From the NCBI GenBank assembly GCA_040752255.1, contig JBFMFD010000004.1, positions 1 to 33,877 of the forward strand: a DNA stretch of 33,877 bases, given 5' to 3'. Below the pieces are notes generated by a model, which saw only the letters and a list, made by a program, of their open reading frames with translations, ran no database searches and was not told where the DNA came from. The position numbers and the translations under genes are program-made. This DNA comes from J051 sp040752255 (GTDB lineage Bacteria > Armatimonadota > Fimbriimonadia > Fimbriimonadales > ATM1). Each line of letters starts with the position of its first letter. Positions within the stretch are counted from its first letter, which is position 1. Of this stretch, positions 16,560 to 24,257 are shown piece after piece.

Positions 16560-19178
16560 TCAGGCGCGCTTGCGGCGGCGGGTGGGCTTGGACGCCGCCT
16601 TGTTCCGAATCAGTTCCGCCGCCTGCTCCAGGGTTACCTCCTCGGGGCTGACCTCTTTGGGCAGGGTGGCGTTCGTCTTGCCGTCCGTTACATACGGCCC
16701 ATATCGCCCGCTCATCACCTTGATTGGCCCTGCGCAGCCCTCCGCCTCGCCCAGTTCCCGAAGAGCCTCCGCGGTTTGCCGGCGTCGACCCTGCTTCGGC
16801 TGGGCGAGCAAGCCGAGCGCCTGCTCGAGCGTAACGGTGAACAGCGCGTCGAACGATGGGAGCGAGCGAAACTCCCGTTGGTGCTGAACATACGGTCCAT
16901 ACGGTCCCACGTTCGCTACTACCGGCTCGCCGCTGTCGGGATGCGAGCCGACGGTCCTCGGCAGGGCGAGCAACTTGAGTGCGGTCTCCTCGTCCAGGCT
17001 CTCCGGTTTGATGTTCTTCGGAATAGACGCCCGCTTCGGCTTGCTCTCGTCCCCCTCGGCGGGCTGCACCTCGAGGTAGGCGCCGTACCGCCCCGTCTTC
17101 AGGAATACCGGGCGCCCCGAGTCCGGGTCTGTCGTAACCGGTACCTCCTTGCCGTCGAGCAGCGCGGCTGCGCGGTCGGGCGTGAGGTCGGCGGGCGCGG
17201 TGTTGGGCGGAATGGTGACGCGCGTCGCATCTTCGCCGTCGCCGCGAGAGAGGTACTCGCCGTACTTCCCCACGCGCGCGTAGATGACCTCTCCGGTGCT
17301 TGGGTCGGGGCCTATGGGAATCATGGGTGGCTCGACGAGCGGGGTCTTCTCTCGCAGCCGAGGCTCCAAACCCGGCTCAGCGTCCGTACCGTAGTAGAAC
17401 TCCCGCAACTCGGCGACCATCTGCTTGTCCCCCTTCGCGATGTCGTCGAGGTCGTCCTCCATCCTGGCGGTGAACTTCAGGTCCACGAGCGTGGGGAAGT
17501 ACCTCAGCATTACGTCGTTGACGCACATGGCGGTAAACGTCGGCACCAATTCGTTCTCTCGCTTGAAGGCGTAGTCCCTGTCGAGGAGAGTGGAGATGAT
17601 GGTGGCGTAGGTGCTCGGTCGCCCGATGCCCTCCTCCTCCAGTTTCTTCACGAGGCTCGCCTCTGTATACCGTGCGGGCGGCTCGGTCTTGTGCTCAAGC
17701 GGCTTCACTTCGAGAGGCTGCACCTCCTGCCCCTCTTCCAGGCTGGGAATCCGCGTCTCCTTTCCCTTGCCGGGCGAGTCCTCGTCGTAGCCGTATGCCT
17801 TCAGGAACCCGGGGAACAGGGTCGTCTTGCCTGAAGCCGCGAACTGCAGCCGCTCGCCGGTTTCCGCCGTCACTTCGACGCGCACTCGCGTGCGTTCGAC
17901 CCGCGCGTTCGCCATCTGGCACGCGAGAGTTCGCTTGTAGATGAGTTCATACAGCGCTGCCTGGTCTTTAGTGAGGAACCGTGCGACGTCGGAGGGCTTC
18001 CGTTTCATGTCGGTCGGACGGATTGCCTCATGAGCCTCCTGGGCGTTTCGCGTCTTGGTCTTGTAGCGGCGTGGATTTTCGGGCAGGTACTCCTTGCCGA
18101 ACTCCTTCTCGATGGCGCTTCGAATCTCCTTGACCGCCCGCTCGGCAAGTGCGACGCTGTCGGTTCTCATGTAGGTGATGAGACCTACGCGCTCGCCATC
18201 GAGGTCAACGCCCTCGTAAAGTTGCTGGGCGATGCTCATCGTGTGCCGCGCCGTGAACCTCAGGCGGCGGTTCGCCTCCTGCTGCAGCGTTGAAGTGATG
18301 AAAGGCGGCGCTGGAGACTCGGTGCCCGGCTTGGTGACGCGGCTGGTTACCGTCCAGGGTCTGGCCTCGGCGGATGCCTCGGCGAGGCGGGTGGCCTCCG
18401 CTTCCCGCAACCAGAGCACCTCTTGCGACGCATCCTTGAGTTCGCCGGTGTCGGGGTCGAAGTTCTTGCCCGTGGCGACGGTGAGGTCGTCCACCTTCAC
18501 GAGGCGCGCATCGAACGAGTCGCCGTTCGTGGCAAGTTTCGCCTCGATGTCCCAGTACTCCGCGCTCTTGAAGCGCATGCGCTCCTGCTCTCTCTCCACC
18601 AGCAGGCGCACCGCGACGCTTTGCACGCGCCCGGCGCTCAGGTTTCGTCGCACCTTTTTCCACAAGAGCGGCGAGAGCGAGTAGCCGTACAGACGGTCGA
18701 GGATGCGTCGAGTCTCCTGCGCCCGCACCAGCGACTCATCCACGCCCCGAGGATTACGCAGCGCCTCTTGAATCGCTTCTTTCGTTACCTCGTGGAACAC
18801 GATTCGTTGCACCGACACGCTCTTCTTCGGGTTCAGGACCTGGAGCACGTGCCAACTGATGCTCTCGCCTTCGCGATCCTCGTCCGTTGCGAGGAGCAGT
18901 TCGTCCGACTCCTTCAACGCTTTGCGGAGCCGGGCGACGTGCTGCTTCTTGGAGGCGGGGATGACGTAGTACGGCGTGAAGTCGCTGTCCACGTCAACGG
19001 CGAGGTTGCCCCATGGCTTGTCCTTGATCTCCGCCGGCACCTCCGACGCGTTCTCCGGCAGGTCGCGCACGTGACCGACCGACGCCTCGACCCGGTACTC
19101 GGGGCCGAGGAATCGGCTGATGGTCTTGGCCTTTGCCGGAGACTCAACGATGACGAGTTTCTCTGTCTTGGTTGCCAT
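16560..19178 (-). CDS. topA: DNA topoisomerase I (type IA)
   Basis: Relaxes negatively supercoiled DNA through a 5'-phosphotyrosine intermediate; 872 residues. The Toprim domain opens with VIVESPAKAKTI and carries the metal triad D99-x-D101-x-E103 (ATDEDREGE). The active site is Tyr336 in VGLITYMRTDS. Other signatures are RRILDRLYGYSLSPLLW, SAGRVQSVAVRLL and EGIGRPSTYATII. The C-terminal tail lacks the Cys4 zinc fingers of the E. coli enzyme. It instead has four repeats with a core like G-[KR]-Y-G-x-Y (GKYGEYL, GRYGAYLE, GPYGPYVQ, GRYGPYVTD), mostly preceded by D/H-P-x-[ST]-G, and then a Lys/Arg-rich end. Such cysteine-free tails are known in other bacteria. It is transcribed from the divergent region shared with the PIN-TRAM gene. 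Identification is secure. Confidence 0.96.
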   Translation of the reverse strand: MATKTEKLVIVESPAKAKTISRFLGPEYRVEASVGHVRDLPENASEVPAEIKDKPWGNLAVDVDSDFTPYYVIPASKKQHVARLRKALKESDELLLATDEDREGESISWHVLQVLNPKKSVSVQRIVFHEVTKEAIQEALRNPRGVDESLVRAQETRRILDRLYGYSLSPLLWKKVRRNLSAGRVQSVAVRLLVEREQERMRFKSAEYWDIEAKLATNGDSFDARLVKVDDLTVATGKNFDPDTGELKDASQEVLWLREAEATRLAEASAEARPWTVTSRVTKPGTESPAPPFITSTLQQEANRRLRFTARHTMSIAQQLYEGVDLDGERVGLITYMRTDSVALAERAVKEIRSAIEKEFGKEYLPENPRRYKTKTRNAQEAHEAIRPTDMKRKPSDVARFLTKDQAALYELIYKRTLACQMANARVERTRVRVEVTAETGERLQFAASGKTTLFPGFLKAYGYDEDSPGKGKETRIPSLEEGQEVQPLEVKPLEHKTEPPARYTEASLVKKLEEEGIGRPSTYATIISTLLDRDYAFKRENELVPTFTAMCVNDVMLRYFPTLVDLKFTARMEDDLDDIAKGDKQMVAELREFYYGTDAEPGLEPRLREKTPLVEPPMIPIGPDPSTGEVIYARVGKYGEYLSRGDGEDATRVTIPPNTAPADLTPDRAAALLDGKEVPVTTDPDSGRPVFLKTGRYGAYLEVQPAEGDESKPKRASIPKNIKPESLDEETALKLLALPRTVGSHPDSGEPVVANVGPYGPYVQHQREFRSLPSFDALFTVTLEQALGLLAQPKQGRRRQTAEALRELGEAEGCAGPIKVMSGRYGPYVTDGKTNATLPKEVSPEEVTLEQAAELIRNKAASKPTRRRKRA

Positions 19179-19210
19179 GCGGGGTTTCGAGGGACGGGGG
19201 AAGGCGCGTC

Positions 19211-19240
19211 AGAGTACCGACGCGGGCATCGTTCTGTCAA
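19211..19240 (-). promoter_or_regulatory. Probable topA promoter
   Basis: In the divergent region between topA and the PIN-TRAM gene, the minus strand has a perfect -35 TTGACA (19240-19235), an 18-nt spacer and a weak -10 TACTCT (19216-19211). The start of transcription would lie near 19204, giving a leader of about 25 nt. I see no comparably good promoter for the plus-strand gene, only an AT-rich GGATATAGG near 19258. Confidence 0.45.
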
Positions 19241-19363
19241 GCCGCACCCCTGAGGTAGGATATAGGCCGAGCCTGAGGATTCTGGAGTGCGTTTCGGAAT
19301 GGACGACTGCCACCATGCACCGTTTCGCCCGTCCAAATCCCAGGGGAAAGGCTTCGCACAGAC

Positions 19364-20437
19364 ATGTCGCAACGCAACTTTGTTCCGGTGTTGACGCTCC
19401 TGCTGGCCGGCGCGGGAGGCGGATGGGTCGCCGCTTCGCTTCTGCCGCACGGCATGGCCCGCCTGTACCTGGAAGTTACGGGCGAGCAGGCGGAGACGTT
19501 CTACGGTCCCGTCCCGCGTGTGGCGACGTTCATCTTCGGAGGCGTAATCACGGCGCTGATCGCCCTGTGGCTGGTCACGTCGGCGAGTCGCGTGTTGTCA
19601 CGGTGGGAGACGATGACGCCCGGCGACAAGGTCACCATTCTGGTCGGTGTGCTCGTCGGCGTGGCAGTGAGCATACCGTTCCACATGCTCTTCTTTGCGT
19701 TCGGGCCGGTCTATCTCAGCGTGAGCTTTCTCGCCATGTTCCTCCTCATTGGCATCAGCACGGCCATGCTCCGAGGTATGCAGGAGGTCCTGCCCTGGAA
19801 CAGTCGAACGGGCACGCGCGGGGATATCAAGGTCTTCGACACGAATGTCATCATTGATGGGCGGATCGGAGACGTCGTCCGCGCAGGCTTCCTTGACGGC
19901 AGGATCTACATCCCCCAGTTCGTGATAGCCGAGCTCCAACTCGTCGCCGACAGCGCGGACCCCAACAAGCGCCAGCGCGGGCGCCGGGGCCTCGATATGC
20001 TCAAGATTCTCCGCGCCGACCACGAGGTCGAAATCGGTACCTACGACCACTACGCGCAACAGGACGGCTCCGTGGACGAGCGGCTGGTCGGACTGGCGCG
20101 AGCACTAGGCGCAAAGCTCGTCACCAACGACTTCAACCTGAACAAAGTTGCCCAGGTGCACGGCGTCGAGGTGCTCAACGTCAACGACCTCGCCCTCGCG
20201 CTTCGGCCGGTGTTCCTGCCCGGGGATACCCTCGATGTGCTGGTCGATCGCACGGGCAGCCAACACGGCCAGGGCGTCGGCTTCCTCGAAGACGGGACGA
20301 TGGTCGTCATCGAGCAGGCGGCCGAATTGGTTGGCACCAACGTGCGCGCCAGAGTATCACAGATTCACCAGTCGGCCGCGGGGCGCATGATCTTCGCAAC
20401 GCTCGAAGAGGTGCTCGTGGGCGAGAAGGGCGAATGA
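19364..20437 (+). CDS. PIN-TRAM membrane protein (YacL-like)
   Basis: A 357-residue protein with four predicted membrane helices (about residues 8-25, 52-72, 90-110 and 115-135), then a cytoplasmic PIN nuclease domain and a C-terminal TRAM domain. The PIN part has Asp159 in VFDTNVIIDGRI, IPQFVIAELQLVADS and the distal acidic site in AKLVTNDFNLNKVA, so the acidic centre is present. TRAM is the segment from PGDTLDVLVDRTGSQHGQGVGFLEDG to SQIHQS and probably binds RNA. This is the layout of Bacillus YacL-type proteins; the physiological substrate is not established. Start ATG 19364, with an AAAGG about 14 nt upstream. Its stop overlaps the ispDF start (ATGA), a gene order also seen near yacL in Firmicutes. 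Confidence 0.88.
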   Translation: MSQRNFVPVLTLLLAGAGGGWVAASLLPHGMARLYLEVTGEQAETFYGPVPRVATFIFGGVITALIALWLVTSASRVLSRWETMTPGDKVTILVGVLVGVAVSIPFHMLFFAFGPVYLSVSFLAMFLLIGISTAMLRGMQEVLPWNSRTGTRGDIKVFDTNVIIDGRIGDVVRAGFLDGRIYIPQFVIAELQLVADSADPNKRQRGRRGLDMLKILRADHEVEIGTYDHYAQQDGSVDERLVGLARALGAKLVTNDFNLNKVAQVHGVEVLNVNDLALALRPVFLPGDTLDVLVDRTGSQHGQGVGFLEDGTMVVIEQAAELVGTNVRARVSQIHQSAAGRMIFATLEEVLVGEKGE

Positions 20438-21570
20438 CGGCCGCCGTTCTCCTCGCAGCGGGCGAGTCACGCCGCTTCGCGGAAAGCTGCCCGGCCGCCT
20501 TCCCCTGGAAGAGCAAACTTCTTGTCCCGCTACCGGACGGTGGACCGGTCTGGAGGCGATCGTTTGACCTGCTCGCGCGCTCGCCCGAGGTCCGCCACAT
20601 CGTCGTCGTCACCGACGACGAGGCCATCCGCGCCGAGGCGGAGGCCGCAGGCGCGACAGTCGTTCCCGGCGGCGAGACGAGGGCGCTCAGTTCGCTAAAC
20701 GGCATCGAGGCTGCCGACGGAGCGCACACCGTGGTCGTTCACGACGCCGCGAGACCGTTCGCAACCGCGTCGCTGCTGCAGCGCGTCCTCGACGCCACCG
20801 CGGAGGCGGTCGCGGTGGTGCCGGTGATTGCCGCCTCTGACACGATCAAGCGATGCTCCGCTGATGAGGTGAAGGAGACCCTCGACAGGAGCAGCCTCTA
20901 CCACGCCCAGACGCCCCAAGCAGCGAACCGAGACGCGCTCCTCGCCGCCATGCGCGCCCACCCCGAGGCGACCGACGAGGCGTCCGCGCTCGAACGGGAA
21001 GGAGAGAGCGTCCGCGCCGTCGAGGGCGAGATGACGAACCGCAAGATCACCACGTTCCACGACCTTGAAGGCTTGCTGCGAGTCGAGAATCGAACGGGCC
21101 TCGGCTACGATGTCCACCGGCTCGTGCCGGGGCGACCGCTGGTTCTCGGCGGCATCGTCGTGCCGTTTGACAGAGGGCTGGAGGGCCACTCAGACGCCGA
21201 CGTTGTGCTGCACGCCGCCACGGACGCGCTGCTGGGCGCGGCGGCGCTTGGAGACATCGGATCGCACTTCCCGAACACCGACCCGGCGTGGAAGGACGCT
21301 AACAGCAGCCGGTTCCTGCGGCACGCGGCGGACCTCGTGCGCGCCGAAGGGTTTCAGGTCGCCAACCTCGACGTAACGCTGCTCGCCGAGGCGCCGAAAG
21401 TTGGACCCTTCGTCGCGGCAATGCGTGATAGTATGGCAAGCATTCTGGAAGTCGAGTCGAGTAGAATCAGCGTCAAGGCGACCACCCATGAGGGGTTGGG
21501 GGCGCTCGGTAGAGGCGAAGGGATCGCGGCGTTCGCCATTGCGACCCTGGAGCGATGGCTCCCCCGGTGA
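20434..21570 (+). CDS. ispDF: Bifunctional IspD/IspF isoprenoid enzyme
   Basis: A fusion of two enzymes of the non-mevalonate (MEP) isoprenoid pathway, 378 residues. Residues 1-215 are IspD, 2-C-methyl-D-erythritol 4-phosphate cytidylyltransferase, with the nucleotide-binding start AAVLLAAGESRRF, Lys in FPWKSKLLVPL, VVHDAARPF and LYHAQTPQA. Residues 219-378 are IspF, 2-C-methyl-D-erythritol 2,4-cyclodiphosphate synthase, with metal ligands Asp226 and His228 in GYDVHRLVPG and His260 in EGHSDADVVLHA, then GDIGSHFPNTD and KATTHEGLGALGRGEGIAA. The kinase IspE that acts between them is not in the window. The two halves are joined with little linker. Translation is coupled to the PIN-TRAM gene by a 4-nt overlap. 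Best known in alpha- and epsilonproteobacteria. Confidence 0.95.
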   Translation: MTAAVLLAAGESRRFAESCPAAFPWKSKLLVPLPDGGPVWRRSFDLLARSPEVRHIVVVTDDEAIRAEAEAAGATVVPGGETRALSSLNGIEAADGAHTVVVHDAARPFATASLLQRVLDATAEAVAVVPVIAASDTIKRCSADEVKETLDRSSLYHAQTPQAANRDALLAAMRAHPEATDEASALEREGESVRAVEGEMTNRKITTFHDLEGLLRVENRTGLGYDVHRLVPGRPLVLGGIVVPFDRGLEGHSDADVVLHAATDALLGAAALGDIGSHFPNTDPAWKDANSSRFLRHAADLVRAEGFQVANLDVTLLAEAPKVGPFVAAMRDSMASILEVESSRISVKATTHEGLGALGRGEGIAAFAIATLERWLPR

Positions 21571-21594
21571 TCGAGCGCCGCGCACGACGAACCT

Positions 21595-22140
21595 ATGGAA
21601 CTTCTGATTCGGAACGCAGAGGGGAACGTCCCCGACAAGGACAGAGAATACGCGGCGAAGAAACTCGGCCGCCTCGACCGCTACTTCAGCAAGGCGAATA
21701 AGGTCGAGATGGTGCACTCCGTCGAGAAGAGCGCGCATCGCCTCGAAGTCACCGTCTTCGCCGACGAGTTCACCATTCGAGGTGAGGAACAGGACGCCTC
21801 GCTGCGCGCTTGCATAGACCGAGTCGCAGACAAGCTTGAGAAGCGCCTTCGCCGCCTGAAGACCAAACTGATTGACTCCCATCGCCGCAGGGGGAGCAAA
21901 GAGGTGCCTCCCGCCTTGCTCGAAGCCGAGCCGGAGGTGGAGCAGCCCGCCATCGAAGACGCAGTCGTCGAGCGGAAGCGGTTCAGCGCCAAGCCGATGA
22001 CCGTCGAAGAGGCGATACTGCAGATGGAACTGGTCGGGCACGACTTCTTCGTCTTCCAGAACTCTGAATCCGGCACCGTTTGCGTCCTCTACCATCGCAA
22101 GCGCGGAGGCTACGGCCTGCTGGAACCGAGCGAGGCGTAG
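21595..22140 (+). CDS. hpf: Ribosome hibernation promoting factor, long form
   Basis: Binds the 30S decoding region and, in the long form, pairs two ribosomes into inactive 100S dimers during starvation. At 181 residues it has both parts. The N-terminal S30AE/RaiA-like domain covers residues 1-100 (MELLIRNAEGNVPDKDREYAAKKL ... LEVTVFADEFTIRGEEQDASLRACIDRVADKLEKRLRRLK). A linker rich in Glu and Pro leads to a C-terminal dimerisation domain (VVERKRFSAKPMTVEEAILQMELVGHDFFVFQN ... VLYHRKRGGYGLLEP). It begins 24 nt after ispDF and looks part of the same transcript. The start ATG lacks a strong ribosome site. Confidence 0.93.
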   Translation: MELLIRNAEGNVPDKDREYAAKKLGRLDRYFSKANKVEMVHSVEKSAHRLEVTVFADEFTIRGEEQDASLRACIDRVADKLEKRLRRLKTKLIDSHRRRGSKEVPPALLEAEPEVEQPAIEDAVVERKRFSAKPMTVEEAILQMELVGHDFFVFQNSESGTVCVLYHRKRGGYGLLEPSEA

Positions 22141-22193
22141 AGCGCACCCTCGGAACCCGCAACCGCGCAGGCGGTGTTGAATCAAGAGGAACG

Positions 22194-23024
22194 ATGGGAA
22201 ACTATCTGAAGACCGCCATCCTGTTCACCGTGCTCGGCGCGCTGTTCCTGTTCGTCGGATACCTCATCGGCGGACAGGGAGGCGTGCTGATTGCGCTGGC
22301 GCTCTCTCTGGGGCTGACCGGGTTCTCCTACTGGCAGAGCGAGCGCCTGGCGCTCTCGATGGCGCGGGCGCGTCCGCTGGATCGCTCCGCCGCGCCGTGG
22401 CTTCATGCGGCGAACGAAGAGCTGAGCGCGCGCGCGGGCATTCCGACTCCTCCTCTGTACGTCAGCGCCGATCCGCAGCCCAACGCGTTCGCCTGCGGGC
22501 GAGGGCCGGGGGCGAGCAGCGTGTGTGTGACGCGGGGGTTGCTCGAGACGATGAGCGAGCGCGAGGTCATCGGCGTCCTGGCGCACGAGTTGGCGCACAT
22601 CAAGAACCGCGACGTGCTCACGATGAGCATCGTGGCGGCGGTCTCGCAGGCGATCATGTTCCTTCAATACCTTGCGTTCTTCGTTCCGATAGGGCGTGAC
22701 GAAGACGGGCCGAACCCGCTCGCCGTGCTGCTGGCGGTCATCGTCGCCCCGTTTGCCGCCATCCTCATCCAGATGGCGGTGAGCCGAACGCGGGAGTACG
22801 CCGCCGACGCGACCGGCGCGCAGCTGATGGGGGACCCGCTGCCGCTTGCCGACGCACTGACAACGCTCGGCGCGGCGACCAAGGCGCTTCAGTCGCGGGT
22901 GGCACAGCCGGCGACGGCACATATGTACATCGCGCAGCCGCTCTCGGGCGGGTTGGCCGGCCTGTTCTCAACCCACCCGCCGATCGAGGAGCGGGTTCGA
23001 CGCCTCCGCGCCCTGGCGGTGTGA
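22194..23024 (+). CDS. htpX: Membrane zinc metalloprotease HtpX
   Basis: An M48-family inner-membrane protease that degrades misfolded membrane proteins, 276 residues. The zinc site is H131-E-L-A-H135 in VLAHELAHIKNRD, with the third ligand Glu201 in TREYAADATGAQL. Two membrane helices near the N-terminus (residues 5-45) and two in the middle (145-195) match the family, and the N-terminus MGNYLKTAILFTVLG is typical. I chose the ATG at 22194 because it follows AGAGGA by a few bases and gives the standard N-terminus; an in-frame ATG at 22080 lies inside hpf and would add an Arg-rich, non-homologous stretch. It ends the housekeeping run that precedes the A/B array. Confidence 0.94.
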   Translation: MGNYLKTAILFTVLGALFLFVGYLIGGQGGVLIALALSLGLTGFSYWQSERLALSMARARPLDRSAAPWLHAANEELSARAGIPTPPLYVSADPQPNAFACGRGPGASSVCVTRGLLETMSEREVIGVLAHELAHIKNRDVLTMSIVAAVSQAIMFLQYLAFFVPIGRDEDGPNPLAVLLAVIVAPFAAILIQMAVSRTREYAADATGAQLMGDPLPLADALTTLGAATKALQSRVAQPATAHMYIAQPLSGGLAGLFSTHPPIEERVRRLRALAV

Positions 23025-23071
23025 CGAGGGTTCCCTCTCGCCGCCCGCCCCTGTGAACCTTTCCGGGCGGT

Positions 23072-23107
23072 TGCCTCGTCAGAGCCTACGGAGGCACATC
23101 TTTTGGC
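23072..23107 (+). terminator. Possible htpX terminator
   Basis: TGCCTC / GAGGCA form a 6-bp stem with a 13-nt loop, followed by CATCTTTT. Just upstream is a second inverted repeat, CCGCCCG (23041-23047) with CGGGCGG (23064-23070). Neither alone is strong, but together they make it likely that htpX transcripts end before the A/B array promoter. Confidence 0.4.
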
Positions 23108-23132
23108 GCCGCAGAAATAGCGCCGCAGAAAT
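23106..23132 (+). repeat. Tandem direct repeat just upstream of a promoter
   Basis: GCGCCGCAGAAAT occurs twice (23106-23118 and 23120-23132) with a period of 14 bp. It ends 6 bp before the -35 box of the array promoter. The position suits a regulator-binding site, which is inference. It is the only such repeat I noticed next to a promoter here. Confidence 0.6.
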
Positions 23133-23138
23133 TATGCC

Positions 23139-23168
23139 TTGACACCGGGTGCGGACCGGAGGTATTGT
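23139..23168 (+). promoter_or_regulatory. Probable promoter of the A/B array operon
   Basis: A perfect -35 TTGACA (23139-23144), an 18-nt spacer and -10 TATTGT (23163-23168, 4 of 6). Initiation about 7 nt downstream would fall at the lipoprotein ATG (23176), implying a leaderless message; if initiation is elsewhere, GGAGG at 23158-23162 would serve an alternative GTG start at 23167. The box lies directly after the tandem direct repeat. Confidence 0.5.
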
Positions 23169-23175
23169 GCTGGTA

Positions 23176-23691
23176 ATGAGACGGGCATGGCTGGGATTTG
23201 GACAGGCGGTCGCCGCTCTGGCAGCGGTGACAGTTTGGGGCTGCTCATCCCCCCCCCCCACGCGTCCCGCGTCAGAGCCGAAAACGGTAGGTGCGACACT
23301 CGACGAGATCCACGTCTTCGAGCTGACGACGGGTCGCCCGCGCTCGGCATGGGACAGCGTTACGGGGAGTGAAGGCGTGTTCTTCACCTGTCTGTGCCCG
23401 CCTTGCGAGAACGTCGCCGTGGCGGTAGCCGCCAAGTCGCCTCGAGTTGCGCTCCTTGTGGCAAGCGAGGAGAAGGCAAAGCGGCTTCGGAGCAGGCTCG
23501 ACGAGGGCGTTCGCGTCCTCGCCGATCCGGAGTTCCGGGTCGGTAAGTCATTGAACGCCTGCTTCCTTCCCCGCGCCTATCTGGTTGACACCCAGGGGCG
23601 CCTCGTTTGGAAGCAGGAAGACCACACGACTCCGTTGCGGGACGCGTGGAAACGCGCTTCCGCACACCTATCTAAGGAGGTTAGAAAATGA
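23176..23691 (+). CDS. Thioredoxin-fold (TlpA/ResA-like) lipoprotein
   Basis: A 171-residue lipoprotein. The signal peptide MRRAWLGFGQAVAALAAVTVWGC ends in a lipobox with lipidated Cys23. After a Pro-rich linker comes a compact thioredoxin-like domain of the AhpC/TSA-TlpA type. It has the redox motif C74-P-P-C77 (preceded by Cys72, FFTCLCPPCENVA), a distal segment VLADPEFRVGKSLNACFLPRAYLV with the usual cis-Pro (Pro132) and VDTQGRLVW. It probably performs thiol-disulfide exchange outside the cytoplasmic membrane. An 11-C run encodes the Ser-Pro-Pro-Pro after the lipid Cys; one extra or missing C would truncate the protein. GTG 23167 is an alternative start. Its stop overlaps the A1 start (ATGA), linking it to the Cys-rich proteins downstream, its plausible substrates. 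Confidence 0.7.
   Translation: MRRAWLGFGQAVAALAAVTVWGCSSPPPTRPASEPKTVGATLDEIHVFELTTGRPRSAWDSVTGSEGVFFTCLCPPCENVAVAVAAKSPRVALLVASEEKAKRLRSRLDEGVRVLADPEFRVGKSLNACFLPRAYLVDTQGRLVWKQEDHTTPLRDAWKRASAHLSKEVRK
23249..23259 (+). repeat. Run of 11 C inside the lipoprotein coding sequence
   Basis: Homopolymer C11 just after the lipobox Cys codon. In the sequence given, the gene is in frame. Loss of one C leads to TAG at 23288-23290; gain of one leads to TGA at 23370-23372. Tracts of this length are prone to slippage in other bacteria; variation here is not shown. Confidence 0.9.
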
Positions 23692-23885
23692 ACACGTTGA
23701 AAGTCATCTCTTGGCGAGTGTTGCTCGTCGGGACGGTGTTCGCCGTAATCGTTGCGGGGATCACCGCGTTTCGGAATCAGAATCAAGGGTACGACTACGA
23801 AGCCTCGTTTGCGAAGCTTCGGCGGATCGGCCAGGCGCTCCAGCTGTATCGGCAGGAGTGGGGCGTCAAGCCGGTGGAGGAGCGG
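23674..23885 (+). repeat. Near-identical 212-bp block, copy 1
   Basis: It begins at the AAGGAGG ribosome site and runs through the first 66 codons of A1. Hand count against copy 2: 7 differences in 212 positions; against copy 3: 19. A 54-bp core (23820-23873) is identical in all three copies. Similarity drops sharply afterwards. Confidence 0.9.
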
Positions 23886-24254
23886 ATGCATGCTTCCGAT
23901 GCCGGCCTTCCGCCGAAGTTGACGGTACTGAGCGCCGATCCGAACGCCCCGTGGTACGTGCCACGAGATACGTTCACGGTGGAGTCGCCAAACGAGTTCA
24001 GCGCGCGCTTCGAAACTCACTTCCAGCAGTCGTACTGGGACGCCGAGTGGGAGAAGCGGCTTGGCTCGATGGCCGAGTTCCTGACGGCTCGCGGTGAGCG
24101 GTTGCCGATTCTGGTAGACATAAACGGTTCGACTGCCGCAGACTTCGTGGCGATGCCGGAGGGTGGCATCAACTATGTGATCTTGCGCTTGGACGGCTCG
24201 GTCGAGGTAGTGCGCCACCGGCGACAGTCCAAGCACGACATCCTCTGGAGGTGA
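23688..24254 (+). CDS. Pilin-like membrane-anchored protein A1 of the A/B array
   Basis: A 188-residue protein of unknown function, the first of three paralogues. It has a short positive N-terminus, one membrane helix (about residues 8-28), then LRRIGQALQLYRQEWGVKP, a motif like the spine of DUF1559 or type II secretion pseudopilins (LKQIGLALxxY). The C-terminal domain ends with the shared pattern RGExLPxLxDxN ... LRLDGSVEV. No prepilin cleavage site is visible, so it is probably a fixed membrane anchor with an outside domain. Middle residues 77-150 have little in common with A2 and A3. It has a strong ribosome site (AAGGAGG), its start overlaps the lipoprotein stop, and it is followed 3 nt later by B1. 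Surface assembly or binding is inference. Confidence 0.75.
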   Translation: MNTLKVISWRVLLVGTVFAVIVAGITAFRNQNQGYDYEASFAKLRRIGQALQLYRQEWGVKPVEERMHASDAGLPPKLTVLSADPNAPWYVPRDTFTVESPNEFSARFETHFQQSYWDAEWEKRLGSMAEFLTARGERLPILVDINGSTAADFVAMPEGGINYVILRLDGSVEVVRHRRQSKHDILWR

Positions 24255-24257
24255 TGC

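Noticed and set aside
22080..22193. N-terminal extension of HtpX
   Set aside because: It lies within hpf, is Arg-rich and unlike HtpX; ATG 22194 with AGAGGA gives the standard N-terminus.
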